32,789 bases of DNA from Ascoidea tarda (nom. inval.) (Eukaryota > Ascomycota > Saccharomycetes > Ascoideales > Ascoideaceae): positions 1 through 32,789 of the forward strand of contig JAKTTS010000125.1 in NCBI GenBank assembly GCA_030560485.1, written 5' to 3'. The translations under genes and the position numbers were made by a program. The notes under the pieces were generated by a model that was given only the letters and a program-made list of their open reading frames with translations, was not told the DNA's origin and ran no database searches. This document shows positions 20,691-32,789 of the stretch, piece after piece (position 1 is the stretch's first letter; every line of letters starts with the position of its first letter).

Positions 20691-23600
20691 TTTCAAATTA
20701 ATATTCTTATTAAATGCGATAATATATAAAAAAAAATAAAAACCAACAAAAATAATACTGATGACCATGAATACAATAATAAGTAGTTTTAACATCTTAA
20801 TCAATATTGAGGAGAATATGCTTCTAAAATATAAAACAATATGCTAAGTTTCAACTATTTAATGATGCCTGATTTCATGGGTATGACTGCATCATCACAC
20901 CATATCAACGTTATTGACTTTTGAATTGAAATCAAATATAGAAGCTTTTCATTTTTGCCAAAAAATCACAATTTCATCATAGTTAAAACCAACTACAAAA
21001 AAAATACAGAACTAAAATAAAAATTTTATTACATGTCTAAAATAAATTATCATGAAAAACATTCCGATTAATTAAAACATAATCAATGAAAAAGAGAAGG
21101 GAATATCGCTTAGGCTTTATTTCAACGTTGATGAAAAAAGCCCCAACCAATAAGCAGGACGATCATGATTGAATGAAAAATAAAATGTCAATTTAGTTAA
21201 TTGAAAAAAATTTTTATAGAGTTAAGATATAGACTATTTCAAGTCTAATATTCTTTCATTTTTTTTTTGACTATTTTCGTATCATCAAAATTTACCTCTT
21301 GTAATGATAAGAACTGTTTACCACTGCCCCACCTCATTAATATCAATATCGATAAACATTACAGAGATGAACTGAACAAAATTGTTGCTTTTATAAATGC
21401 AATGTATATTGTTTTGACGTAATATGATAAAAACGATATTAAATTATTGCCGCTTAATATAACTTTTTCAAAACTCATTAAAACAGCCAACTTTCAAAAA
21501 TGAATTATAGCAACACACATCAATTGTTAATCAGATTCGCCACAAACAATTCAATTAAACGAGTTCACCTTTATCTTACACTACATTTATATTTAATTTA
21601 TTATAAATTATCGCAAAAATTTTTAAACAGGCATTTGTTTGCATTTTTCATATTTCCGTTATTGGCTTCCAAAATATCAATCCAAAAATTCTATGATAAA
21701 AAATAAACAATTATCATAAATGATACATTTTTAACAATGAATGTATAAACCGATTCATTTTCATTAGTACTAATTTTATGTTCTTGAAGCATTAAACCTG
21801 TTAAGAACCTTAGTTCTCAAATTGTGGCATTTAATTTTAATTTGAATAATTCGAAATAATCACCTATAATATGATTCACTTCGCCAGTGAAATTTTGCTA
21901 CTTTTTTTATTTCCCGCAATGACGAGAAAATTGATTCAATTTAACTTTAAAGACATCAATGTTTGTTCGAAACACAAATGTGAATCTAACCAAACTTTAA
22001 TATAATCCGGCCTCATTTGAAACAAATAATATAATTATTGAAATGAAATCAGATGGGTGAGTCCTAGGGCTGGTTTAATATTCAAAATATATTAATTGCA
22101 TTTTCATTTTTTTTTATGGATAAAATTTGATAGCCAACTAATTAATTTTTTCTTACCAAAAAAAAAACCAGGATCTTCTTCAAAATAAAAATAGATAAAA
22201 TAAGAAAATGTCAAATGGATTACTAGTATCAGCAGAATGTCTCCCCTGTTTGAAAAGTTGATAAAAAACAAATTCACATGATTATAAAATGGTTCAACTT
22301 TGATCTATTGTTCAACGTCTGATTTAAAACCCGAAACTAAGAAAATGGTTTTAGCGTTTCTAAAAATGTTAAAGGACCGACAGTATACTTTATTAAATAG
22401 GTTTAATGGTGCTACAGCTCTGCTCAACCAGACCTGATTGTCAACTATACAGACTAAACAATTTGGCCACTAGATCTCTTTGTTGCATTCTGTAGCTTGC
22501 TGAATTAAAAAAAAGGCTACAAACAAAAAAATATTGTACAATCAGATTGTACTCTAATATTTAAAGCAAGCGAAATTCGTGAAAAAATTATGTATCTCAC
22601 GCTTTTCGGCTCTAGCTGAATCATTTCATAACAACTGAAAAATCAAATCTGACTGCAATTTGATTGGTTTTATGATTTCAAAAGTAAAGTATTTGCCAAT
22701 ATTAATAACATGGCCTCCATCATAATTGATTTTCCCGTGGCTTCTAGCTTCGTCAAAATAATTATCAATAGATTTTAATTGATATGCAAGTAAATTAATT
22801 TTAAATTTTTAGCTTCTCTAGTACCGTGGATTTTCAAAATCATTCTCAAAAACGGCCTTTTTTTATTGTTTTCATGAAAACACCATTTTCATTATCACCG
22901 CCGCGAGTTACACTAAGGAATAATGCTTTTCGCATAATTGAGGCATTTTTTACTGATCGATCAACAGCCATTTGATCTACAAAGATATAGAGTATTTTTT
23001 TATTACGACATATGTTTCTGTTACACCAGCAGATATTGCATTGACAATAAAAGCATCATTAAACAAGCAATTATAAAGTAAATATTGCCACACGTATTAG
23101 CTGCATTCACATTTAATATCTATATTTTTACTACATGGATCATTAATTTTGTACAGTAAACAATTATTTACTGAATCATTTCAAAAACAAACGGCAAATA
23201 GATCATCATATCTACCAAAAATTAAGGTCGGAAAACCCAAACCGAAAACAAAACTGCAAACAAGCTTAAAGACTAACATTTTAATTGTTACAAAAAATTC
23301 ATGTTGTAAGTGCTTCCAACTCCAAGTACATCTGTCCATTCAAAAAAAAATGGAATTATTATATTATTATCGGCACTACATTTAGCGGATTGAATTTGTA
23401 TTTAATTCGAAAATTTTGCTCTAAATTCCAAAAAATTGGATTTGATGTACTTGGGTTTTCAACACGTTTAATGGATTTATTAAGCGAAATTTCTCATAGA
23501 TCAACAATTTTTAATTGTTAGAATTATCCATCTACATTTTCAAAAGCGGTTTGATGGTTCACCATTGCCTCATTTAGGTGAAATTATTCTCTCTCTAAAA

Positions 23601-24313
23601 AAATTTGCAATATTTTTCTTTTACTTAATTTTTCATCTGGCCCGAAAATCAAATTGATTTTAAACCAACGTGCTAAAACCGCAGTATTTAATCATTATTG
23701 GCCAATAATTTAGCGGAAATCTGTTGGTGTTGTAGATACAAAGTCAACTGACTTAACATGCATGATTCGATAAAAGTCTATGATTGAATGAAAATTAAAA
23801 TAACAAGTGTGATGCTCAAGTTGTGAGTAAAAATGGCATATTTTATTTTCGTCATTGCCGCCCACTTCAAAAGATAATGCTGGGTTTGGTCCTATAATTT
23901 TTTTGATAAACAGCATAAACCTGAAAACCTACGATAATATATATTCCGATTTGAGCAACAAATCACCGGTAATTTAATATATTGGATTATATGAAAAATT
24001 TTAAAAGTTTATTCAGTAAAATATTATCGTTAAAAAATTCAAACTGTTGTCAATTATCAATATGATTGCAGGGGATAATAAATCGGGTTCCAGTGAATAA
24101 TTATGACTTATCACTACGATAAATTTATTGGCAAACATCAACGTTCATGTGATCTTAACCTAATTTGTATTTTAACTATAGTGATAAGATCATACCGTCA
24201 TTATTTCCAACGAGCACCTTATTCATTTAGCAAAATTCTTTGACCAGAATAATTTCTTAAAAAAAGTTAGGATTCATCAGATCAAAGAATATTATCAACT
24301 CTCTGAACCACTA

Positions 24314-24373
24314 CACTTGAATAGAAATAGGCGATTATATGTTCACTTAAATAGAAATGGGGGATTACATTGC
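24314..24373. repeat. 30-bp tandem duplication
   Basis: CACTTGAATAGAAATAGGCG and CACTTAAATAGAAATGGGGG begin two adjacent 30-bp units (24314-24343 and 24344-24373). They differ at only a few places. This looks like a fairly recent local duplication compared with the decay around it. Confidence 0.85.
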
Positions 24374-26155
24374 ACGCAATACGCCAACTTTATTTGTTTT
24401 CATTTGTAATTTATTTATTCGCAATTAAAATTCATTTAAGGCTAAATATTTCAATGGAGCTCCTCAACAGCTTACATTTCTATCAAATTTTTTTTTTTTT
24501 TTAAAGAGAAGTAGCATCTTTAAATAAAATTACAAAGTGTGGACGATTACGTTTATTGAATTATTAAAGTTTTTCAATGCCGGATTGTGTGCTATCCAGG
24601 CACCAATTTTGAAAATAAAATACGTTTACACTGTTAGTTTATATCCATACGGTATGAAATCTCAAAACATTTCATTTTATAAAAATATAATGATGAAAAT
24701 CACCGAATGAATTATTCCACGTCCAATCGGTAATCAGGGAAAAAATTTTTTTATAAGAATAATCAGAAGCATTATAGATTGGCCGAAATTTTTTCGACGT
24801 CCTAGTGCAACTCAAAAAATTGGATAAAAAAAATTGTAATAAAAATGAGTTTTAAATGGACGCTATCCCGTACAGTTGAGAACCAGAAAAAAACTTTTAT
24901 TGTATAAATCTATGACAATAAAATTTTCAAATATATTGGAAGACCAGAAAACCGCCCTGACAGATAATGAAAGAACTACAATTTGTAGTGCCCTTTCAAG
25001 TTTAAGAAAAAATGAGAAATGAAATTTTTTATGGTTTATAATAAAACTTGATCAATTATATTTTTTCGTTGGAAAATATAAACAAATAATTTTTGGGATG
25101 ATGTTATTAGTGAAATCATTAGATGTACAACGTTGCTAAATTTTAGTTTTTCTGTTTGGAATGCCAATGTAATAACTAAAACTCAACCGTAAAAAAAACA
25201 ACTGAATTTAAACAATCGTAAAATATGAACAGTTGTTGAAGGACAGAATAGAAGATTAAAAATCAGTGTTAGACTGATTTGGTAGTTTAGCTCAACCTGG
25301 AAATTGTTTGCAACTCTACAAAGTTTCCTGCGAATTAAAATGGTTCCAGCAACTAATCATGATACAAAACTTCTTGATCCTCCCAATCCGACTTTCATCA
25401 AAAATTAACAGAGCAACAAAACAACCAGATGACTAATTTTTTGATTAAAAGTGCTTTCATTTAAACGTATGAGATACATTGTAGCCAATTATTGGTGCAA
25501 AAAGAGTTTATTTATTTTCAATTTTGGCGGCCACAAAAATTAATGGTGAATTTTATTTTGTGAATGCTAATCAATATTGCAAAACTATTTTGGTCAAGCT
25601 AATGATTTGTACTTCTTTTTCAAAAAAAAAATTTGCGAATGGAATAGTTTCATTGTTTATTCGGTTTTTGATAATATTATTTCTCATTTGATTGATGAAA
25701 GGAATTCTAGCATTTTCAATCTGAATGAAACACTGATTATTACTATTGGCAAATGCGATGTTTGATGAATAGAAAAAACCACGAATATAATCAATGAAAT
25801 TTCTAAATGGTTTCACGATGACATATAGTAGATAATAAGTCAAAAATGTTATTGTTTAAAATCAACAACTGCTAATTATAAAAGATGATGTTACCTGCCA
25901 GTAATAAAGAAATATGTCAAATGCGGCTTCGTATTTTTATCATAGAATTAATCTCTGTTTGAGTAAGTTCTATCCGGTCGAATGAAGTCACCCATTGATT
26001 TTTTGGCTAAAACTATTATAAATTGATATGTCTGCTTATGAAGATGCCGCAACACGGAACATCTATTTTTGGATCGATGATGCCTTTAAATATTCAATAT
26101 TGATGAATTGAAGCTGCAACTAAATGAGGTGGATCATTTTCTGCAAAAAACTTAC

Positions 26156-26197
26156 TGCATCAAATGTTACGGTGTTTTTGGTCATGCTTATGCGTGT
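26156..26197 (+). pseudogene. gag zinc-knuckle-like motif of the gypsy-type fossil
   Basis: The frame reads CIKCYGVFGHAYAC, with the C, C, GH and C pattern of a retrotransposon nucleocapsid knuckle and the same total length of 14 residues. The knuckle binds the element's RNA in live relatives. The preceding residues form a short helical-looking stretch. The motif is short and could be chance, but its place upstream of the other signals supports it. Confidence 0.35.
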
Positions 26198-27150
26198 GAT
26201 ATATGATGATACAAAAATTCTTGATATAGCTCCATCTTAAAGATTTAATTACACATTTCTATTGGATCTAACATTGTAGGTCATAATTTGATGAATTTGA
26301 TGATGATGGAAGTGTGAATCATTTAAAATGGTGCTGCTTCCCATTTTTCGATTTGTTTCAACGACTTTTTGCAGATATAAATAGGCCGATATATATGGTG
26401 ATCGTGACTTAAGTCATGACAATAAACCACAATATTCCTACCAAATTTAAAAATTTAAACTGACAACCACTTTTTGTTTCAAGTTATTTTTGTTCTCATT
26501 CAATATTATCATTTTTAACTGAACAGTAAATATTTTTTTTTACGATCCTCATTTATTTTGCCACTAATTTTTTTAGATTATATTTGTGGAAAATAAATCA
26601 AAACATTATCATTCCGAGTTAAATTTGAGTTTTTGATTAAATAGAAACGGTTTTTAAAGATATCGCCACACTGATTTATATGCGTTTATAAAGTTATTTT
26701 TATGAAAGGGGCTTTTGTTAAAAAAATCAAAAAAATGATTTCAAAAATGAATTCATATTCCTTAATGTAAAAAAAAATTATCTGATACAAAAATAATTTG
26801 TTTTCAATGGATAATAAAAAAATTGAAAAAAATATACATACCAAAACTTAGCAAACCGATAAAATGGAAAATTTTTTCAAAGAATAAACCAACAACGGTT
26901 GAAAACAAAGCTAAATTTAATTTAATTTTCTTTTAATTTGTTCGGCATCTGTGGTACTAATGAGTAATAATTCCAATATAAAATGACTGCTGGGAATGCT
27001 GTTTATACAAAACTTACACTCTGTCATTAAATAATTCAAAAATTATTTAATCTTTGAAGGGTTTTTAAAAATCGAATTGCAATAGTACGTATGGTACACT
27101 TCATAAAACCTGGGCTAAAACCGACTTTTCAGATAAAATAAATATTAAAA

Positions 27151-27164
27151 CCCCCCCCCCCCCC
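27151..27164 (+). repeat. Run of 14 cytosines
   Basis: An uninterrupted C14 tract, striking in such AT-rich DNA. The opposite strand is G14 and could form quadruplex structures. It may also mark a length-variable or sequencing-prone site. Confidence 0.95.
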
Positions 27165-27789
27165 ACTAATAAATACAAATCATTAATTATAGAATCATTA
27201 AAATTTTTATAATTTGGTATCAAATCATGTTGATGAGGTTTGCAGTTGGTCTTTTGAACCCCAAAAATAGTATTTAAAATTAGGATCAATTTCTTGTGCA
27301 TGAATATGTGGGCCACACAAAAATGAAATGAAACTAGAATTTTATTTATTAGTTGATATAACTTTAGAAATCGCATGATTTTATATGTAGTTGCTAATAT
27401 GGGGTTTTTGATCGTCAAAAATGTGACCGATGAGTTTTGTAATGTCAACAATAAAAAAATTGATATTAAACGAAATATGACTTTTAAATGTAATCACAAC
27501 TCTCGTTTTCGATTATATCAATAAGGTAATTATTTTATCATTGGTGTTTTTGCCAAAAATCTTTTTTTGCCGCTATGGTTATCAAATCTGAGACTGAAAT
27601 AAAGGACGAGGTGATAATTTTTTTCAATGTTTTTGCCGATCAAATGTCCGACAAAACAAGAATATGATTTTATCAATTAATGGATTATCCACGTCGTTTT
27701 CAACTATATTTCAAATCATTTCTAAGTTTTGATATAGCGCCAGTGAAATTTTTTGATACAAGAATAAAAAATTATTATCATTCAACAAT

Positions 27790-27900
27790 TGCAAAGCAGT
27801 ATATGCTTCATTTTGCTTGACGTTTGTCACATGGCTTGATTATCTCAGTCCTTCACGATCATCAACGATTCACAAAGAGTTCCGGCTTTTTTTGGCAAAT
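27790..27900 (+). pseudogene. RNase H-like remnant of the gypsy-type fossil
   Basis: Readings here include KAVYASFCLTF and, slightly later, LHDHQRF. In gypsy elements the matching blocks are ECLAVVWA-KF and ITDHKAL, which follow one another at a similar spacing. The likeness is short and crosses frames, so it is only supportive. RNase H would remove the RNA strand during cDNA synthesis. Confidence 0.3.
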
Positions 27901-28694
27901 AGAATTGTCATTTTTTTAAGGCCAAATATTATAACTACACATTACAAATAAGCTCAACTTATTGGCGGGGCTTTCTTCTGCCCACGTCCAATGGCCTGCT
28001 AAAAGATTATATTAAAAATTAATTGGTATTTGGTTTTTTTCATTTTTTTGATTCCTATTCACAAAAAACTCTAAAGCCAAAAAACCAAAATCTTGAATGG
28101 CGTTCATAGAAGAACAATTATTTTTGGCTGAAATTTTTATGAAGATTATATTTATTACAAAGGCAGATATTGATATCAATAAATGATGACAAAAAAAAAT
28201 GAAATTCTAAATAATTCTAAAATGATTCATCTCATTAGGTACGTCATTTATTATAGAATTACAATAAAGCCGTTATGTATTTGTCTTTTGGCCAAAGTAT
28301 ATAAACGAGGATATTTTTATTTTTTCATGTTGATGCTGCTATTAATTTTTTTGAACTGAATATCGGAGCTTTTTTTTTGGAATAATTTTGAGGTAGATGA
28401 CATGTCTTCAAAATTTGGTCAAAAATTATTTTGTAATAAATCACCTTGAGCCCAAAAATATATATAATTATTTTCACGTCTAAGGGTTTCGGTAGTTGTC
28501 TCGTTGATTTTGATACTATTTTTATTTAGATTAATTCAATGATATTTTATATATTAGAATGAAGCGTTTAGTTTAACAACAAAAAATTAGAATAAACCTA
28601 AATATGAGAACTTGATGCAATGAAATATCGCAAATCATGCATTATGAAAAAAGTTTAGATGCAAATTACCAACAAATATTTCGGCCAAAACATT

Positions 28695-28960
28695 TTATGT
28701 GATGCGAGACAGTGACAAAATTTATTTCATCATGTATTTTTACACTGATTTATTCACAAAGTTTTCTGTTTATATTTTTAATCCTGATTTTATTTTTTAA
28801 TAGATTTTATTGTTTTTAGTCAAACGATGATTGAGATAATTTCAGTTACTCTTACTGTTTATGAAAAATTTTTATAGAAGGCACTTACAAGAAATTGAAC
28901 AATTTCATTGCATTAGATTTGTAGAGAGGCAGTCAATGAAGGACAACATAAGATTTTAAC
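28695..28960 (+). pseudogene. Integrase-like remnant of the gypsy-type fossil
   Basis: YFIMYFYTDLFTKFSVYIF at about 28719-28775 resembles the gypsy integrase core block YI-VIVDRFTKW-EAYPL. Near 28915-28950, RFVERQSMKDNIRFL resembles the later block NGQVERFNRTLKNML. The gap between the two is shorter than in whole elements. The resemblance to Ty3/gypsy is better than to copia for both blocks. It is a broken fossil. Confidence 0.4.
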
Positions 28961-29110
28961 TTGAACTGAAAACGATTTGAGTCATGCCATTTTTTGATTT
29001 GCTGTGATTTTTAAAAATTTATTTTAAAAAGAAAAAGCCGAACCACGCGGGAAGCGCGGTGACTGGTTTTGGACCTGCAAATATAACAGCAAAATGATTT
29101 GACGATGGTT

Positions 29111-29314
29111 TTAAATCAGATAGAGTAATTTGTTCAAAATCATCAAAAACATGTATTTGTTTATTGCTCTAATGATAAGATGAACAGTAGAGCTACTCAC
29201 AGTGCAGGCAGCTTGGTGTCCTATATTTGATTTGCTAAAAATTATATGAATGAATAATTTATGGCGCCGCTCTATTACATATCTGACATAAGTAGAATTT
29301 TTAATTTTCACCAT
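29111..29314 (-). pseudogene. Possible PIF/Harbinger-type transposase fragment (helix-turn-helix)
   Basis: A 67-codon minus-strand frame contains AACTVSSSTVHLIIRAINKY at residues about 35-54 (roughly 29212-29153). This fits the recognition part of the helix-turn-helix near the start of PIF/Harbinger transposases (pattern GVSxSTVxRIIxRV). The preceding HKLFIHIIFSKSNIGHQ could be the helix before it (LL-ALRFxATG in the family), several residues shorter than usual. The catalytic DDE part is not visible downstream, where traces of the gypsy-type fossil lie on the other strand. If real, it is a truncated non-autonomous scrap. Chance likeness cannot be excluded. Confidence 0.25.
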
Positions 29315-29463
29315 TTGACGTTTTATTCAATTAAATAGTTGCATCAGCTTTATTGCTAATCATAAATGGCGCGATTAGTTAATTACTATAGCTGATTTTC
29401 ACTAGATTCTTCCAAATGTGCCAGGAGCCGGCTCTCTAATGTCCATCTTACACTAGATTTAAT

Positions 29464-29475
29464 AAAAGGAGGAAA
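29464..29475 (+). other. Purine tract, possible polypurine tract
   Basis: AAAAGGAGGAAA is an uninterrupted 12-purine run followed by CA. LTR elements start plus-strand synthesis at such tracts just before the 3' LTR. It lies about 400 bp beyond the integrase-like trace of the gypsy-type fossil, so it could be that element's tract. No LTR start was recognised after it, so this remains a suggestion. Confidence 0.2.
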
Positions 29476-32400
29476 CAATATTTTCTGGTTTTGAATCTGC
29501 ACTGAGAGAAAAACAAAATTTAATGTTAGTTTATTATAACACATTGGTTAATAAACTTTTGAAAATCATAACACCAACTAAAATTAAACGTTGAGAACAT
29601 CGGAAAATGTCTTTTACTCATGGTAGCCGCAGTCCTAAAAATTTTTATCACTAAACTCAAATTTATCACAATAAATATATATGTATTGACTTGATAAAAC
29701 AAACTGAAAAATTTGTTGCAGCGATATGTTACAAATAAAAAAAACAATAAAAAAATTCTGATCAAAAAATGAGATGTTTATATAATTTTAACCGCAAAGC
29801 AAAAATGTTACTAGGCTCTACATAAATAAGACAAATGTTAATAGCAAATTTTGGGTGTAGTGATAAGTACTGCAAGACTAATTGACATTTCTTGTGCTTT
29901 ATTTCCGTATCTTGTCAACTCACAATCAATATCAATAAGCAGTACTGCAATGATTTTAGTGTTATTTATTTTAATACGCTTGTCCAAAATTCTTTGCTAT
30001 TACGACAATATTTCACTGAGAGTTCAAAAAAAATACTATGGTTGACAAAATGTTGGGAAGGATTATCTGTGATTCTAATGGTTATAAAACATTTTCATTG
30101 GGGTGGAATCTCCCGATTCTATTTACTAATCAATAGAAAATCAACAGAGGCTTTTCAGTATCATGAAGTAGACAATCAGAACCAATATAATAAAAAAAAA
30201 AAAATTTAAATATTATATTCCTCCGAATAATCGAAAAAATATAATGTTGGATTTTCTATTGATTTTTGCCATTATCATCACCATTAATGATCCTGCCGTC
30301 ATTGATTTGGAAAATCACAGCTTCGTTTAAATTGGCAGTTGCGACAAATTGTGGAGCAAGATTATTGCTCTTTTATAATAATAAATAATTTCAACTAGCA
30401 AATTATCTTTAGCAATCAACCACCCTTTTTGAAAATAGATGGCCCAAAGATTGTTCAAATACATTATGCTGCCGGTTTAATTCAATCATTTTTTGACAAG
30501 CCAGTAGACCCTCTGATCATTCAGGGGGGTTTGTTTCGCAACAAATTGATTTTAAAAGGCACCGCAGTATCTAAAGCCGTTTTCGTCATGTCTTTTATTT
30601 TGCTCGATACTGAACGATGTCTTTATTAATTAATTGTTTGATTTATTAGAACAATTTATTTTATTTTGGGTTTTGTCAGATATACCAATTTTTTAACTAT
30701 GATTGATTAATATCTTAAAAATGTTCAAATGTTGTGGTCAAGTTTAAAAATATGACTAACATCTCTTTCATAGAAGAAAAAATTAGGATCGCCTATTTTC
30801 CAAAAAACCCTAGCATTTATTTTTCAGCAATACTTTAAGTGGTTCTCTCAATTTCCTTTATTATCAACATTTATATATTATTGTGAAAACCTCCTAAAAT
30901 GATTGATTTATTTTTATTTATTGCATTGCTTAGTCCAAAAATGGCAATGTCTTTTCATTCTACAAAAAATAAATTTTTCTGGTCCGGCAGCAACAATAAC
31001 ATTAAGAAATTATTTGGTTTTTAAATTATAAAAAATTCAAAACATATTAACCTACGAATTCATTTTTGTCACTAAAAGATTTTGGTGATAAACCGCGATA
31101 TACTTTAGATGATACAAATTCATCAATAAGGTTTTCAGAGTCCCATTTCACTTTTAGAGGCATGTAAATCGTATGAATTACAATTGAAAAATACTCCGCT
31201 GAATAGTTAGTATGGAAGTTCATCATCACAAAGTACATACAGTTTCCATATAAATCTGGTTAGTTTCGTTGCACTGTTAAACAAAATTTTCTGATGAAAC
31301 ATAATAATGTGTTTGGCCCAACTGATCTTATTATTACAAGGCACCGTTTAGTGTTTAATTAGATGAAAGCACAAAATTAATGGTCGTGTCTAAAACAGCA
31401 ACAACGGCACAACGAATATATCAGAGTGATACCATAAAGGAGGTTCTTTGAAAAATCCATCATTTACTAAATGAACAATCCGTAGAGATAAGCATCAAAA
31501 TAATGCAAGAAATTCTTTCTTAAAAAACCTTTTTCAACTTATTTTTATTTTATGCCAAAACTTTAACCACTAAAAACCTGGTCAATAATTCTAAGCAAAA
31601 CGCCATCAGATCAATTTCATAGGAATCAAATCAGAAACATCTCATTTGTTTGACCGAGAAACTATTATTCACAAGCATATTAAAAATTCAATAGGCCACT
31701 AAATAATTTAACTGTGGAATTAGATGCAGTGTCTAGCCAAACATTTAAAAATTTTGATTCTATAAATTTCCAGAACCATTGGGTTTCAAAGCCAATTAAT
31801 TATATTTTCAAATAATGGTGTTATTGAGACTTAATTTCAAACATTATTTGGGCGAGAGATGTCTACAACAGACATTATATGTTTTTATGGATTATCAAAT
31901 AAATGATAAAAACCCAATTTTGAATTTTTTTTTTTTCCGAAACAAACGGTAATCATATTTGGGCCCACTTCATTAACAATGTTTTTCGGTTTAGCGTTCA
32001 GTTTTCTTACTGTCAATAATCGATGTGCTATTTATGTGGCCAGCATAAATCAAAAAATATCATTTAACATGGTCAAGTAATATATTTCTCAATTATCTCC
32101 CGATTAAACACAACTATCTTAAATATTGTCGTTGGTTAGATGGTAAATTTTTTTGTCAGAGATGGTTGATGACCTATTACTAAGTTTTGCCCTATTGGTT
32201 TTACTCTAAGAAACACAGTCAGCATTTTTATAATTGTTAAAATCATTTATAGCTGCTGTGCTTTGTGTTGCTTGTTTATTTTTAGACCATGATGAAAACA
32301 ACAAAAAAGATCGAAAATTTCGAGTTGTTTAATGACAAGGCATTATTATTTTTTTTCCGCACCTCAGTTTTGCACCCATAATACTATTTCGGGATAAATC

Positions 32401-32789
32401 GCAATTATCGCTTTTTTAAAATTGGCTTTATTAATATGACGTGGCTAAAATTTATTTAATTTTTTGCGTCATCATAGTCATAATAACCCATATTTTTTTC
32501 ATCAAATTAAAAATTACATTTGTTGTAATGGCCTTAACAAAGACCATTCTATCATTTTAATTTGTGATTTTAAAAGTTAATTATTTAAGCAAAACAAAAC
32601 AGAGTCTGATAGTATAATAATGCTAAGTGGCACATAAATTATAAGATTCACAAATTTTTTTTTCATGAAAATTCATTTTGTTAAAAACTTGTAACTGAAA
32701 AAATTAACAAGATTTATACTAAATCCACTTCTTATTTTGGCCAAAAATATGGAAACAAACAATGAGAAAAGAACTAATTTTTTTTTGAT
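29476..32789. other. Unassigned AT-rich stretch at the right end
   Basis: About 3.3 kb with no recognisable gene. The longest frames (29892-30209 on plus, 105 codons; 30429-30629 on plus, 66 codons) match nothing I know. The second sits in a slightly GC-richer patch and reads LIIQGGLFRNKLILKGTAVS. No repeat, RNA gene or LTR was recognised. Confidence 0.5.

Larger units (their letters stand above)
18997..25499. other. Unassigned AT-rich stretch right of copy C
   Basis: About 6.5 kb with no gene I can support. Open frames are at most about 80 codons. The most gene-like part is the GC-richer block at 20120-20690, listed separately. Minus-strand frames between 22280 and 23920 have stretches of varied amino acids, but I could not place them in any family. 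A tandem duplication lies at 24314-24373 and a 15-base T run at about 24488-24502. Confidence 0.5.
25500..29060 (+). mobile_element. Probable Ty3/gypsy-type LTR retrotransposon fossil
   Basis: Three short signals on the plus strand lie in the order and at the spacing of a gypsy element: a gag-like zinc knuckle (26156-26197), an RNase H-like stretch (about 27790-27880) and an integrase-like stretch (about 28695-28960). A weak RT reading (VFDYINKVIILSL, about 27508-27546) lies between, where the YxDD block would be. The knuckle-to-integrase distance of about 2.5 kb suits Ty3/gypsy, where RT precedes integrase, and does not suit copia. No LTR pair was found, so the edges are guesses. It is heavily broken and old. 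Each signal alone is weak. Confidence 0.4.

Noticed and set aside
25341-25353. TGGTTCCAGCAAC as a tRNA 3'-end primer-binding site for the gypsy-type fossil.
   Set aside because: It is at a plausible distance upstream, but no LTR end precedes it and no matching downstream LTR was found.
32020-32060. MCYLCGQHKS reading as a zinc finger or zinc knuckle.
   Set aside because: Only one C-x2-C pair with no further ligands and no coding context.
1-32789. RIP-type mutation of a fungal genome as the cause of the decay.
   Set aside because: CA and TG dinucleotides look plentiful by eye, whereas RIP would deplete CA; the copia-type half-tRNA primer site also favours an animal. A dinucleotide count would settle it.

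Overview
The window is AT-rich, gene-poor eukaryotic DNA, by eye roughly 70% A+T. I found no intact host gene, tRNA, rRNA or CRISPR. The longest open frames are only 60-125 codons, about what chance gives at this composition. What can be recognised is a graveyard of LTR retrotransposons. The primer-binding site matches the inside of initiator Met-tRNA, as in Drosophila copia. That points to an animal, perhaps an arthropod, but the species cannot be named from the sequence.

Layout. Positions 1-2118 (+) hold the 3' part of a Ty1/copia fossil (copy A: reverse transcriptase, RNase H, tail, 3' LTR); its 5' part lies outside the window. Positions 2119-9651 are mostly unassigned, with one weak copia-like RT trace near 6180. 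Positions 9652-18996 contain two nested copies of the same family. Copy C (- strand) runs 18996 to 14871 and resumes at 10151 to 9652. Copy B (+ strand, 10152-14870, both LTRs) sits inside the RNase H region of C. Positions 18997-25500 are unassigned apart from a GC-richer block (20120-20690) and a 30-bp tandem duplication (24314-24373). Positions about 25500-29060 (+) show scattered traces in the order of a Ty3/gypsy element: a zinc knuckle, an RNase H-like stretch and an integrase-like stretch. A helix-turn-helix like that of PIF/Harbinger transposases follows at 29111-29314 (-). The rest, to 32789, is unassigned.

The copia copies support one another. Three tails and five LTRs align by eye, which fixes the boundaries: LTRs of about 225-240 bp beginning TGTTGRA-like and ending near ACA, a TATA-like box about 100 bp into each LTR, a half-tRNA primer site, the order gag-integrase-RT-RNase H, and a splice-acceptor-like site in the tail after pol. 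All copies are broken many times over and their paired LTRs are strongly diverged, so they are old. The nesting gives the order: C first, B later. I see no new functional system. The points of most interest are the nesting, the conserved control signals, and how sequence has been lost while length and order were kept.
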